Numbered from the stretch's first letter, positions 1-12,853 are shown. The stretch is DNA of 64,000 nucleotides from Larix kaempferi (GCA_027924585.1 BSBM01000096.1:7253501-7317500), one strand, 5' to 3'. The notes: generated by a model from the sequence alone, not told the origin. Translations and numbers: made by a program.

Positions 1-230
1 CGCACTGAGGATTTTATTGCAGGAATTCATGTCAAAGGACGTTATTACTGTTTTTAAGTTACTCTTGGTCGAATTGTTGTCATTACTGCACCCTGTGTTT
101 GTTAGTTTTGGTTTTGTATTCGACATCCTTTTGCCTTTGTTTCGACTCCTTAATATTCTATATCATTACACCTGTTTCGGTCTGAAAGGTTTGATCCGGT
201 GATTCTGTTAAATCAGGTCACCCGGATTCG

Positions 231-614
231 TTATGCCGCGAAATCACTGCGCATAACCAACGATGACCTGCCACGTAGTTCAAAGAAAGAATCTAGAAAA
301 TAGTCGTTACAAGTGTCGGTTGGGAATATAGCCGTTATACAGTAATTCCCGCCGATCGCTCGGGCATTTAAAGCACAAATAGCCGTTCTGATCACAATTT
401 TGAAAGACAAGACAACAAAGGCAACCGGATTTGGCCAGCGGATACCACCATTAAATTCATATCTAGCCATTCAAAGGTGTGGAGGAGGATCCGCCACACC
501 TATAAATAACACTGCTTATCATCTCGCGGGCATATCAAACACTTAGAATTTTCTGTAAATACTTCTGTCTGAGCTAGTTTTCATAAGCTTTCTACAACCA
601 TTGAAACTGTTTGC
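231..614 (+). promoter_or_regulatory. Putative promoter and 5' leader of the 615-3487 reading frame
   Basis: A TATA box (TATAAATA) lies at 501-508, about 110 bases before the ATG at 615. That spacing fits a plant TATA promoter with a leader of roughly 80 bases. Bases 231-500 are mixed in composition and contain no reading frame that I can connect to a protein. The promoter would drive the retroelement-type frame downstream. That fits either an accessory reading frame with its own promoter or an unrelated chance TATA. Bases 1-230 show nothing I recognise. Confidence 0.4.
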
Positions 615-3487
615 ATGCCTAAGAAATTTTTATTTGAAGAAGAGTTCACGGTTGAAGAAACTATGAGGTTGTTCCAACACGGAGGAATTGACGAATTAAT
701 GAGAACCCCAAACAAGAAAATCGTTAAGGAATTGGAACAAAATCCAAGGAGATCACAAAGACACGGCCCCTCAATGCAAGACAAAGGGAAAAATCCAGCA
801 ACGCCCAAATCAAAACTACCACATACAAGTTCAATAGGGCCAAAAAAGCCCCTTGATGATAAAGAGATACCGTTAACTATGACTCCATACTACATCTCGC
901 CGCGTGCAGTGGATGCGCCGGCCATTAGACTGCTAAAGAGCCCAAAGTATGAGATACCACTCTCACCTATATCGAAGCATGTTGAGGTGGACAAAAATCT
1001 GTAAGGAAAGATTCTAGATTGCAAATGGGAGGATTATGATCTGCTAGCAATGCAGAAGGATAAGACAACTGAACCAAAGTTCCCATAGTTCCAACCCAAC
1101 AAATACATGTGCTGGAAGAAGAATGCGAAGGGTGACCTAACCTTGGTCGCCGAGAGCTGGTTGTCAGTAGTAGCCAAGTCGGGGCTGCTCAACCTACTAA
1201 GGCTTCCACATTTCGACAGATCACCAGAGCTCAACGCGGTGGTGCGAAATCTTATGGCTCACATCCAATAGGGATATTTATGGCTAGACCAGAATATCGA
1301 CCTAACAATTGACATAATCCACCGTATAACTGGATTAAGCAAAAGGGGAGAAGACCCAAGGAAGTTCTTCCAGGGAAAGACAAAGGATAAAGAGGTAGCA
1401 ACATTAATGAAGAAAACACAATCTATGGTCAAAGGGAAGCGAGGCTTCCAGACGGATGACATAAAGGATGATGCAATAAGGTTTGTCACGCAGCTGTTAG
1501 CAGGAAAACTCTTAAGGAAGTGCAGACCTTTAGATGTAAATGCAGGCGCAGTACTGCTTGGCGTTGCAGCCACCGAGGGACAAGAATTCAATTGGTCCCA
1601 AATTCTATTAAATCAATTCCTTGAAGAACTCAATGATACACAAATCAATGGTGGATATTTTCATTTTACCTGATTAATCATATTGATCGGCTTCCTGAGG
1701 TGGAGGAAACTGAAGCACTATGTCGGAGTGGTCATAAACACTTCGGACTACAGAGGTGCTAGATTTCAAAATCTATGGGCGAGTCTGAATCCAAAAAGAC
1801 AGCACGAAACATCGTTGGTGTTTTACACATATTACGACCAGCTACGTGGGGCCATCATGCTTACACCTCGCATACCAAAGCAAGTGACAAGCAAATATAC
1901 CCGCATTATAAATTTTTATGTTGCGATGAAATGCATCTCCATTTCACCCAAAGCACAGAAGAAGAATGCTGATTGGTACCTTGGAAACTACCATATGTAC
2001 GAGGAAGATATTGAGAACTTAATGAAAGAATGGCCAGCTGAATTCCGAGTTGAGGTCATGGATATTGAAAGTGATTTTGGCGAGGATAAACCTATCCCAT
2101 GTCCCATTGTAGAAGATAAAGAGTCAGGAAAAAGGAAGGATGTTGGAAGTCCTTCAGGGCACAAGGAAAAAGGGAAGAAGCAGAAAGAAAACAAAGACGA
2201 ATTAGACACAGTGCTTTGCAAAGATGATTATTTAATGATTGTCGTTAGGGTAACTGAACAAATGGAGGAACTTTTTACAGACAAAGAAAAGAAGGAAAAG
2301 GCAACTCAAGACAACTTAAAGCGGAACCTGACTACACTACGAGGGATATCCCAAAAATTTGATGAAGTCACCAAAATATTACCATTGCACCATGAGTCAG
2401 CAGTTGTAAAAGGGTCCAGGAGGACTTCAGAGCAACAAATAATGGTTCCCACGAGGTCCCGTATTATCCATTTGCAGCTACTATCTATCAGATCACCATT
2501 ACAAGATCAAGCAATACTAGATACAAAGAATGTAGAGCACGTGGAGCTTGATCTTGCAACCATACCATTGCTAGGACTCCATTACTTACAAATGCAACTA
2601 GATGAAGAAATGCATGACAGAACCATAAAAGAACTGAAAGGACAAGAAGAGTTACAAAGGCAACCTGAAGAAGAGAGATCACGAAATACTATGCAATTAC
2701 AAGATGAAACAGATCGTCGACTGAGATTGGAGAACACGATCACTGCCATTGCAGGTAATATAGATGAGTTTGAAATTGAAACAGAACTAGCAGATACCAT
2801 CGTCAAGATTGGAGATTTCGTCAATAGCATAAGGACTGAGAAGGAAGACATGGAGATTCTCCATGAATCTGAAATTGCTGCCCTGAAAGCGCAGATCAAT
2901 CCACAGACTCATCAGATGAACAACACTTGATACAAGGAGTAGTGAAGACCGCGACACAGAATATTGCTATCGAAGTCACTAAGTGCCAGAGTCTACTGGA
3001 AGCAGCACTGAAGGAATTTAGTACCCTTGAAGAAGATCAACAATTACAGGAAGTAAAGAAGGAAGTGAAGGAAAAACAAGAAGTACTAGAGAAGATGGGT
3101 GAGGAGGTTAAGGCGCTGCCAGCAAGGGAGAAACTTGTCAAGTACAGGGAAATCAACAACCTCAAGAAGGAATTTAAAGCGTTGTGGGAGAAGGAGACAG
3201 AAATGGGCGATAAGTCACAACCATTATTAGAAGACGCCGACACGATCTCACAGGAGATCCAAGAAAAGTTGAAGGAGCTGAACCAGAATCAAGAGCAGGT
3301 GGAAGGCTAGATCAGCCAGGAGATAACAATAGAGATGGTGGAAACAATTGGGCAAATTGAACAAGATACGAAGGCCACAGTAGAAAAGATGACTCATACA
3401 TTTAGGGAGTGCACTGCGAAAATCAGCCCACAATCAGTGGAACACCTTCAAGGATTTCCAGGTGGCTCGAGGGAGAGCCACAAGTAA
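615..3487 (+). pseudogene. Decayed retroelement-type reading frame, ITGLS-motif family, long coiled-coil C-terminus
   Basis: One reading frame runs from the ATG at 615 to 2930, broken by four in-frame stops (TAA 1002, TAG 1086, TAG 1269, TGA 1671). It then shifts frame near 2925 and continues through another stop (TAG 3308) to TAA 3485-3487, about 950 codons in all. The N-terminus is basic and proline-rich. The middle (codons ~220-480) is globular, with the motif ITGLSKRGEDP and a later stretch around NLWASLNPKRQHE. The last ~400 codons are rich in Glu, Lys and Gln with heptad character, so a long coiled coil is likely. I see no protease, reverse transcriptase or integrase motif. The frame ends two bases before an LTR-like TGTTGG at 3489, so it is probably an accessory frame of a long LTR retroelement or of a non-autonomous derivative. 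The function is unknown; the frame is dead as it stands. Confidence 0.6.
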
Positions 3488-3488
3488 G

Positions 3489-4977
3489 TGTTGGGGGCCT
3501 GTTGGGCTTGGCCCAGATGGGTCAATTTTGAACAGGAAGTATTGTGAGAATTGTGGAGCTAATCCCAGTTAACTTTGAACAATTTTGGGATATTGTGAAG
3601 TTGTGCGCAGCATAGTGTTAGAGGAGCTGTGAGGTTGGTGCTGCGAGGAGTACAACGCAGCAATGTGCCACGCCAATGAAGATCCAACTAAGAACAACAT
3701 TGACGGATGAAGGCATTTATTTTGGTTAGGTCACAGAAGACCTATTTTTGGCAAAGATTGTCAATAACTACCAAGCAGTAGGTAGGTGCAGATTAGAGGT
3801 AGGTGACTGATCATAACTGGCAGAAGACTACTACTACTCGAACCAGTCATCTAAGGATGGAAAAGAAGGAATAGATCGGTGAAAGCAACCTATTGTCGCG
3901 CATATAACAAAAGATCCGCTGCTAGATATTAGTAGTCTGGTTTTGGGAAAACCGCGACAGTTTTGTAAACCTAAGGGTTCTTCCTTCGTAAAATGGAAAG
4001 ACATGACCTACAGGCCTTGATCTATATATAAGGCAATTTTGTAAAGGAAAAGGGTTAACTCTCATTTTGGTTAATATTATTGAATATTGTAAGATCTGTT
4101 GGATAAAAGCATTGTAAATGCTCTGTAGCTAAGTGCAGAGGACCTAGTTTTGAGAGAAAGAAGGAAGAGCGTCTGCAGCTGAGTGCGCAAATGAAAGAAC
4201 TGTTGTACCCTTTCCTAAATAATAACAATAGTTCTTGTGGATGTAGCTTCCCATCCGGGGGCGTGAACCACATTAAACCATTGTGTTATGTGATTGTTGT
4301 GCATGATTATTATTAATTTGTTATTTAAATTACTTACAGTGCATGCATGAGGTTATTGTTATCTTATATGTGTTTATTTTTATCTATATTCTCCGTGAAA
4401 GGGATGGAATAAGATGTTAATAGCTCATGTATGGACGAATGATAGCAGGAAAGCCCCTATAAGTTTCAAATGAATGGATCAATGAGATAACCACACAGTT
4501 AGTTGTTAGGAATAAATTGTGGTATCGAGCACACAACACTGCGTATCTCACTCATCTGCATAGATCATGATGTTTATCAGTATAAAATAATGATGAATGC
4601 TTAAAGGCTGTTGAATAAGGTTGAGTAGAAGTGATTAAGTCTCATAAACCCCACTGCGCGGCCTTTGGACGCGTTGAGGGTGCAAATATCCTTGTTCCTG
4701 AAGATATTCGACGCGGAGTAGGAGACTCTGCACAACCACTAAACATAGCTGCGTAGTTCGTCACCGCGCTGTGCATTAATCAGCTGAATCAATCGCACCA
4801 CCTGGTTGTGGAAACCTGCTTTTGCAACCAGCACCTCAACTTTGCCTCGGGTGAGACCTCAGGATGCTTATAGTCTATTGCCGAAAGGGCCAGTGAATAG
4901 GGGTTTTGTTGGTATTTTGTATCGCGATGTACCTGGGTCTACATTGGAAAACCTATAGAACAGTGCTGCGACCAACA
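3489..4977 (+). repeat. LTR (probably 3' LTR) of the element containing 615-3487
   Basis: The sequence starts TGTTGG directly after the upstream stop codon and ends CCAACA at 4972-4977, giving 6-bp perfect terminal inverted repeats and a length of 1489 bp. A TATA motif lies at 4022-4033, as in the U3 region of plant LTRs. A PBS-like TGGTATCGAGC at 4520-4530 and an alternative end (CAACA, 4534-4538) leave the 3' boundary uncertain. The partner 5' LTR would lie left of the window, so no target duplication can be tested. Confidence 0.5.
4022..4033 (+). promoter_or_regulatory. TATA box of the LTR
   Basis: CTATATATAAGG sits ~530 bases into the LTR, where a U3 promoter would be expected. Confidence 0.45.
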
Positions 4978-5159
4978 TCCATAATAGTAGTTGGAGATGG
5001 TGGTGGTGGACTATTAGTGAGGTCTACATGTGGTATGTCTGTGAATTTAAATTACTTTCTCGGTGGTGCCTATGCCTGTTGCTGATTTTATTCTGTAAGG
5101 AATTTTCCTAGCTGCTCATTGACAGATATTTTGTTTTTGGCATCATATTCTAATATTTG

Positions 5160-6720
5160 TGATGCTCAGTTGAAAATTTTAGCGTTATATTTTTCTATCG
5201 ATTCATCGAGTATAGGATTTTGCTTCTCGTTTCCTTGTGTTTTGTTCTTTTTGGTCTGTTTTGCCCTGAATATTTCATCGGCTATACGACAAATGTTTTC
5301 TTTTGTGAAGGCGTATTCCAGAAGTGGAGTATCATACTGAGTATTATCATCCAACGGGTCAGATGTATTCAATGTATCCTGACGAGGATTCATCGCAATC
5401 ACTAGAGGATTGATGTCAGCAATTTTCTCAGGCATCATTATGAATGTTTTGAGGTAGAGTCGGACTTCATAGTCTTCTTATTTCTTGGCATCTGTTAAAG
5501 CTTCGACTATTGGTTGGTCAACCACTTTTGCTAGTGGAGGTATTTTAATGATAGAATTGGACGGTCGACGTAGTTCTTCAAGTATTCTTTCGACAATAGG
5601 ATAAAATTTGAGTTCCTCTACTGCTCTGGCTACTCCCTCTAGATACCATACCAACGTGTGGTCATGCACTAGTTGGATGTGTGCGGTTGGAGGTAGAGTT
5701 CGACGAAATTTTTTTGGGACTCTCCATCTAAGTTCTTGGAATTTTAATGCTTGGAACCAATTTTCAAGCCAAAGTTTGGTTGTCGTCAAACCGATTCGGC
5801 TTCTTCCTTGTGAGAATGAATGGAAGTTCCACATTATTGTCCCTAAGGATGCAATGAACTCTTTATCGCCTCTAGTTCAAAGATGATCCATGGAAATCCA
5901 AATGATCAGTGACGGATAACAGATGTTGGATCCCTCCTCTTGGAATTTATGGAATATATGTTGGACAATATCCTCCAAGTGCTCGGCCCATTGGTAGATT
6001 TTTTCTTTTGTTGCTACATTCGATTTTTAGGTCGGATCCTTGACCAATACTGGTTAGCGCGGCTGACACAAGTTTTGCCACTGTTTTATGTGTTCCATAG
6101 ATGATTTCTTTGACAACTAATCCTCTGTATTTTTTTCTTGTGGGGGTACCTATAAACTCTTGAATTAAGGCAGGGTTTGGTCGAATAGGTACTCTATCCC
6201 CTTTATTGGATAATCCAGTAATTTCAGGGATTAGGTCGTTGTTGATCTCGACTGGTTTTTCGGAGTAGAATTTTCCATTGTGTTATTTGCTCACAATGAA
6301 CTGTGCTATCACCTCCTTGAGTCCTCCAAATCTATCAACCAAGGGTGCGCGAATATAGTTCAATATGGTGTTTGCTCAAAGTTTTTGAGCTTCCTCTCGC
6401 CATCGGCCATTAGCTTCTTTTCCCCATTACAAAATTTTGTTCCAGATTCTTTTCCATTGTTGTTCCACAATTTTTGCGTTGCAGACATTCTGGATTCGGA
6501 ATTTTAATGGTGCATCTTCTTCTTCCAATTGTCAGACTTTCGAAGCTGCAGATAGTGTGGTTGCTTGATATTTCCTGGGAGCCATTTTGTTTGCAGGATT
6601 TTCTGTTTTGGTGGTTAGTTCCATATTTCTTGGAGTATCGATGCTTTCTTGCTCGAATTTTTGGTAGAATAACATCCAAGATTCTTCCAATTTAGTATTT
6701 ATAGCAAAATTGTGAGGCAC
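5160..6720 (-). pseudogene. Second decayed copy of the ITGLS-motif retroelement-type frame
   Basis: On the minus strand a reading frame can be followed from near 6720 (a MAPRKYQ-type basic start near 6588) to 5166 through several stops and frameshifts. At 6186-6260 it encodes EITGLSNKGDRVPIRPNP, matching the ITGLSKRGEDP region of the frame at 615-3487. Further on, segments around 5478-5834 and 5166-5438 resemble the later globular and charged parts. The two copies are too diverged to be a recent duplication. No LTR was identified beside this copy. It is non-functional as it stands, and its biochemical role is unknown. Confidence 0.5.
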
Positions 6721-8353
6721 GAGTGGGAACGTAGTGGTTGGTTGTATTAATTATGAATTTAATGGTGGAAATAAATCCAATTAACAGTTCGTAGGCACTT
6801 CATTCGCTACATACTGATTCTTTTGTTCTGTATGTTAGGTATGATGACTTAACTTTTCCCTTTCGTTGGTGTTAGGGTTGGAATTTGATGGGAAAAATGC
6901 CCGTTAGGAGGCATTTTGCCCGTATTTTACAGCCAAAATAATTTATGAAACATCATGCTTGACTTCCAAGTTAGATGTTAAAACGTATTTTTGACCGGTT
7001 ATTAATTTTTTGAAAATGTTATTGTAGGGATATTAACCTGTATAAAATATTTGCAGTTTTTTGAAAATTGATTTTCTTAATTCTTTGTTCTTCTCTAAAT
7101 TCTCAACCTGTCTTACTTATCGATTATATTTGTATTTATGTATTATGTTTCAATTTAAATAAAGCTTTGAATTTCTATTGGATGATAGTTTAAATAACGG
7201 AAAACAAAAAATCCAGGCCATTAATTCAACATAGTGATTATTTAATGGAGAAAAACTCTTTGAATGTAGAAAAACTCGAGGAGATATATTAATGAAGAGA
7301 AACTAATTTAAAGATAGTTCTTGGGCATTGATACTGGCAAGAATAATTACATGTTCTGTTGGGTTTGCGTTGTCCTCTATCCTTGTATGGATGTCTTTTC
7401 CAAAAATGGTTATTTCCAAATGTTTTTGGTGATACCAACGATACATGATATATAATAAAAGTATTTATATTTGATCCAGGTGGATATTGGTGGAATCCCA
7501 CCTATTCTTACTGGCTCAAAATAGTCTTCTGGCAATTTTAGCAAATTACTATTTTTAGCAGTTTTTCAGGTCCTAAACTTCCGGAGCCGTTTTGAGGCTC
7601 TAAACGACATTTTTTTGGCATCAAATGGTTGAGAAAACATGAGTATTGTGCGCCTAACTCTGATGCATGCAGGACTCGATATTTTTCAACCCTTTTTGTA
7701 ATCCTTGAATAGATCTTTCCAACGAGCTATTGTGCGCCCCAAATGGATATCATATGCAAAAGGTACGACCCTGGGAAGTTGATGTACTTACTTACCCAAA
7801 AAGGGCCCACATGACTTTTGGCGCTTCATCTCCTAGGGTTAGGTTTTTGGATGTTTGGGATTCTTTCCCTCATGCTTATGATAAATAGGCACTTTCAACC
7901 TCTCTTTGTATTCATCTTGTCACAAATGAGCAGAGTGGCCACATCTCTTCTCAGAGATAGCTACCACCATTCTAGTTTATGTATTTTACAGTCTGTTCTA
8001 TTTCTGCTGTTTAATATAATATGTGTTTACTGTATCACTGTGTTCTTTGCAATATATCTATGTATATGATTCTGTATCTTCTCTTTCATTTCATTCCCAC
8101 ATAAATCCGGATCAATATTACTCAGGACCGAGTACAATACAATGTCTTAGTTCTTCCTATATCTGTCTCTCCAACCTATATATATAGTTTAAAAATACTT
8201 ACATAACGGTTCGTCGGTTCACTAACTGACGTGAGTAACTGAATTGACATGTAGCGGTCGACAAGATGGTTCGACATGTTCTGCGAAGTGGTTGAAGGAG
8301 GACCTAGTCGGGAAACCGACCTATGATCCTCAAACACATAATGATGAGTAGGG
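6721..8353. other. AT-rich spacer, no gene seen
   Basis: No reading frame here has recognisable protein character. Bases ~7800-8350 are somewhat more balanced in composition and could be the edge of an old LTR element, but I found no paired terminus, PBS or PPT. Confidence 0.5.
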
Positions 8354-10615
8354 ATCATGACACTGGCTAAGTTATAACATATAAAAAATATTTATCCCGA
8401 CTTGCGACAAGAAGAATCGGCTGCGCCTTCGTTTAGTAGAGAATTGTTAACAACTATATCCAACAATTCACTTGTATCCAAAATGGTGAACACAAGAAGG
8501 ATTGATCGACCCTTTTTGCAGTCTAGAACTATTATGAAAAGAATACTAGGCAGAAGAAGGGTCATTCGCCCCTTCATTTATGAGGGAATTGTAAAAATAT
8601 TCATCTTATGAAGGCTAGGCCATCAATTCATGTATATCCAGAATGGTGAACACTGGAAAAATATTGAGCACAATAAGGGTCGCCCGACCCTTCATTTAAG
8701 AGAGAAATGTAAAATATTTAATCTACGAAGTATGGGATGAAAATTTCTGACTCCCGACTTCCATAGTAAATAGTAGGGATCGGGACATTGGCTAAGTTAT
8801 ATCATATAAAACTATTTATCACGACTTCTGAATTCCAACAAGAAGGATCGGTTGCCCCTTCATTTAGTAGATAATTATGAACACCAATATCCATCAATTC
8901 ACCTATATCCAGAATGGTGAACACAAGAAGGATCGACTCACACTTATTGCAGTCTAGAACTATTATGAAAATAATATTGGGCGGAAGAAAGGTCGGCTAC
9001 CCCTTCATTTATGAGGGAATTGTAAGAATATTCAACCTACGAAGGCTAGGCTGTCAATTCATGTATATCAAGAATGGTGCACCCTTGAAAAATACTGAGC
9101 ACAAGAAGGGTCGACCGACCCTTCATTTAAGAGAGAAATTTAAAAATATTTAATCTACGAAGGATGGGACAACAATTCCAGGCTTTCGAATTCCTCAGTA
9201 AATAGTAGGGATCAAAACATTGACTAAATTATAACGTATAAAAATATTTATCCCGACTTCCGACTTCCGACTTCCGGCAAGAGGATTGATCGCCCCTTCG
9301 TTTAGTATATAATTGTGAACACCGATATCCAACAATTCACCTGTATCCAGAATGGTGAAAACAAGAAGGATCGACTGACCCTTCTTGTAGTCTAGAACTA
9401 TTATGAAAATAATACTAGGAAGAAGAAGGGTCGGTCGCTCCTTCGTTTTTGAGGGAATTGTACAAATATTCAACCTACGAAGGATAGGCCATCAATTCAT
9501 GTATATAGAGAATGGTGAACACTGGAAAAATATTGAGCACAAGAAGGGTCGATCGACCCTTCATTTAAGAGAGCAATGTAAAAGTATTTAATCTACGAAA
9601 GTTGAGATGACAATTCCCAACTTCTGAATTCCGTAGTAAATAGTAGGGATCAGTACATTGGCTAAGTTATAGCATATAAACAATATTTATCCTGAATTAC
9701 GACTTCGAACAAGAAGGATCGGCCGCCCCTTCGTTTAGTAGATAATTATGAACACCAATATCCAGCAATTCACCCGTATCCAGAATTGTGAACATAAGAA
9801 GGATCGACCGACCCTTCTTGCTGTCTATAATTTTTATGAAAATAATACTGGGCAGAAGAAGGATCAGATGCCCCTTCATTTATGATGGAATTGTAAAAAT
9901 ATTCAACCTACGAAGGCTAGGCCATCAATTCATGTATATCTAGAATGGTGAAAACTGGAAAAATACTGAGCACAAGAAGGGTCAGCTGACCATTCATTTA
10001 AGAGAGAAATGTAAAAATATTTAATCTACGAAGGATGGGATGACAATTATCGACTCCTGAATTCTATAGTAAGTAGTACGGATCATGACATTGGCTAAGT
10101 TATAACATATAAAACATATTTATCCTGAATTCTGAATTCCGACAAGAAAGATCGGTCGCCCCTTTGTTTAGTAGATAATTGTGAACACATATATCCAACA
10201 ATTCACTTGTATCCAGAATGGTGAACACAAGAAGGATCGACCGACCCTTCTTGTAGTATAGAACTATTATGAAAATAATACTAGGCAGAAGAAGGTTCAA
10301 CCACCCCTTCATTTATGAGGGAATTGTAAAAATATTCAACCTGCGAAGGCTAGGCTGTCGATTCATGTATATCTAGAATGGTGAACACTGGAAGAATACT
10401 TAGCACAAGAAGGATCAGTCAACCCTTCATTTATGAGAGAAATGTAAAAATATTTAATCTATGAAGGATGGGTCGACAATTCCTGACTTCTGAATTCTGT
10501 AGTAAATAGTAGGGATCAGGACATTTGCTAAGTTATAACATATAAACAATATTTATCCCGACTTACGAATTCTGACAAGAACGATTGGCCACCCCTTATA
10601 TGATGATCACTCCTT
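8354..10615. repeat. Tandem array of ~430-bp units (5+ copies)
   Basis: The anchor GGATCnnnACATTGGCTAAG recurs near 8354, 8778, 9208, 9647, 10079 and 10512, giving periods of 424, 430, 439, 432 and 433 bp. Each unit holds up to four imperfect copies of a small palindromic core (AAGAAGGGTCGACCGACCCTT, or the related GGTCGGTCGCCCC), so it is itself composed of shorter related segments. Copies differ by many point changes, so the array is old. Short translated frames inside it are by-products of the repeat. Confidence 0.85.
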
Positions 10616-10913
10616 CTATTATCGATTCTATTTCAAATGACTATATAAAAGGTGCATTCGATCTCTCATGAATAATGTTAGCAGATTTGTTCTTAATCAA
10701 TCGATTTATTTTGGAAATTAGTGGTCATTCCTTCTCCATCGATCAGTAGCCTAAACATTTGCAAGTATACATATAATATTAAAACACTAATTGATAATTA
10801 TAAACATTGTGTGCATTATTATTTTAACTACACAATATTTACTATTTTGCATATAAAACATGTCTGCGTTGTTGAGCCAAGTTAGTCAATACTAGGAATT
10901 CTCGTTCCTTGAT

Positions 10914-11431
10914 TTGTTAAAAGTTCACAACCTTCGTTTATTCAAGCATGGATGGTATGCTGAGATGGATGAACTAGATAATTTGTACCCTGATTTATAT
11001 CTATCCTTCTTGGATGAGGAAGGAGATCCAAATCGAGATGGAATATTGACATCTACAGATCCCATTTCTGGCGATTTATTACGTGTTCAAGTTGAGTGGT
11101 CAAGAGAGACCAGTGTTTCCTTCTACAGGTTGATCTTATGGTTTGAAATGTTTGACTAGATCTAATGAAAAGTGGTCCCTATTCAGATTTGGTTTCCTGT
11201 GTGAAGCAAGGGTGGCTTTTTACCTTGTATGATGTTTGTAATCAGTCCGGAATTAATACCGCGCCATCTTTGAAGAAAGGAATTTTTTCGGTATGGAAGA
11301 AAAGAATCTTGGCTGCGGAAACTTCGTTTGTATTGCATTACATGAAAATTGAAAAGATGTTGATAAATGTAGACCATGAAAAGATTCTTTTCTACCTTAG
11401 CAGAACATTTATCGATCATATTGAAAGATGA
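10914..11431 (+). pseudogene. Decayed copy of the WYxE domain found at the N-terminus of the 29037-31943 gene
   Basis: The frame 10914-11159 encodes HGWYAEMDELDNLYPDLYL. This lines up by eye with DWYVEIESPMNMFPDMYL in the minus-strand gene near 31.6 kb: W-Y-x-E, then N, an aromatic residue, P-D and Y-L in register. After a frameshift near 11160, the frame 11165-11431 ends in a helix-like segment (SRTFIDHIER) in the position of LRRVYLAELE in the other copy. The pattern of hydrophobic residues between them is compatible. It is therefore probably a dispersed, broken copy of the same domain, unrelated to the gag remnant that follows. Homology is judged by eye only. Confidence 0.4.
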
Positions 11432-11454
11432 CAAAGGAACTTCTTCATTCCAAA

Positions 11455-11998
11455 GTTTGATGTGAGAAAGTTTGATGGAAATGATCCAATAAAATGGATA
11501 TACTATATGGAGAAGATCTTTTATCTACACCTAGTGATGACTTTACAAAAGGTAACAATTGCATCCTTATATCTAGATCCTAATCAATATTTGTGGTACC
11601 AATGTCTTTGTTATTGTGAAAAGCTCTCTATTATTTCCTGGTCTATATTTACGAATGAATTGACACCACATTATGGAGATATAAGAGAAAAACCTTCTTT
11701 ACCTAATCGATGAGTCTAGGAAATGAGGTATAGTTATCATAAGTACATTAAAAAGTTTCAAAATTTGACTCCTAGAGTGAAGAACATTCCATAGGATAAT
11801 TGGTTGTATCTCTTTATGGTTACTTTAAAGAAGATAATTCAAGATGAGGTGCATCTCTTTGAACCTAAGTTGTGGGAGAATTCTTTTAGTTTGGAAAGGA
11901 AAGTTGAAAGTAAAAATATGGATTTTAGATGGGATACTAATAAAACCTACAGTGAGGGAAATTTTTCCTCCTGCAACCTCAATCATCCTATAAGTTGA
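11455..11998 (+). pseudogene. Ty3/gypsy gag remnant
   Basis: The segment KFDGNDPIKWIYYMEKIF (from 11468) is the standard opening of the plant Ty3/gypsy Gag domain (F-x-G-x-DP-x-x-W, then E-x-x-F). It is followed by the expected ASLYLD, WYQ and WSIF positions and by PHYGDI. The frame stops at 11711-11713. A short further frame at 11804-11998 may be a continuation with little similarity left. No zinc knuckle or pol follows, so this is an isolated fragment. Confidence 0.6.
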
Positions 11999-12404
11999 CA
12001 ACTCAGCAAGTGGAGGGAAAAAAATGAAAAGGTGCTATGTTTCAATTTGTACAAGTACAATAAAGGGAATATTAGTGCAATGAGAAGAAATTTTTCTATA
12101 TATACTATGAAGTGGATGTTAGTTTTTCAACATTTAATTCAATATGATCTAGGAACTTAACTGAGAGAACAACATGTATATCATATGAAACACAAGAGAC
12201 AAGAGACACAAAGCATTTCATCGGGGAAAACCAAGAAGGTGAAAAACCCCGCAACTTCCTTAGAGATAGAATTACCATCAATAAAAAGATCAAAAAGATA
12301 AAACCCCAAATGATAGATGTCTTCAGCAGCTACTCCTCCTCCACTTGTGCGCACTCCTCTCTCTCAACTATGCGATTTGGATGAGTGAGTGAATGAATGA
12401 ATAG
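11999..12404. other. Spacer with GAAT microsatellite
   Basis: No gene is seen. The stretch at 12382-12404 is a short GAGT/GAAT simple repeat directly before the left LTR of the copia element. Bases 12150-12250 resemble LTR-type noncoding sequence but were not paired with anything. Confidence 0.4.
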
Positions 12405-12853
12405 TGTTTGGGTACATAGGGTACTACCAAAGGACCGAACACCAAGAGCAACCACTTCACACAAAAAGATCACAGATCAACACACCGATGTTTTGACGTG
12501 GTTTAAACCCTCTTGAGGGAAACACTCCACAGCCCCGGCCAAATAGCTTCTACGGGACAATTTATTATGCAAAGAAAGAAAGTTACAAATGATCTTCTCA
12601 TAATCGATCAACTAAACAATGACCCTCCATGCTCTTTAAATAGAGATCATAGACCAATCGGGTGTTAAGCCACGGATTAAGGTTAGGTATGATCTAAGAG
12701 AAGTTGAGTCGTTGGATCACTCTATGTCGAGAACATATTGTGACCGTCGAATTAAGTATTTACAAATGCATACTAAAGAAACACACTTTCTCTAATGGAT
12801 ATATTTACACAAGTTGATCTTAACTAACTCCTGAGTGTCTAAATATCCTAACA
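12405..12853 (-). repeat. Copia 3' LTR, complete
   Basis: The 449-bp LTR begins TGTT and ends AACA on the plus strand, giving matching short inverted ends. Its edge at 12853 abuts a polypurine tract (minus strand), and its other edge abuts the GAAT microsatellite. Confidence 0.9.

Noticed and set aside
7818-8069. 83-codon hydrophobic plus-strand frame
   Set aside because: It has hydrophobic AT-biased composition of the kind produced by random T-rich DNA; no motif or gene context.
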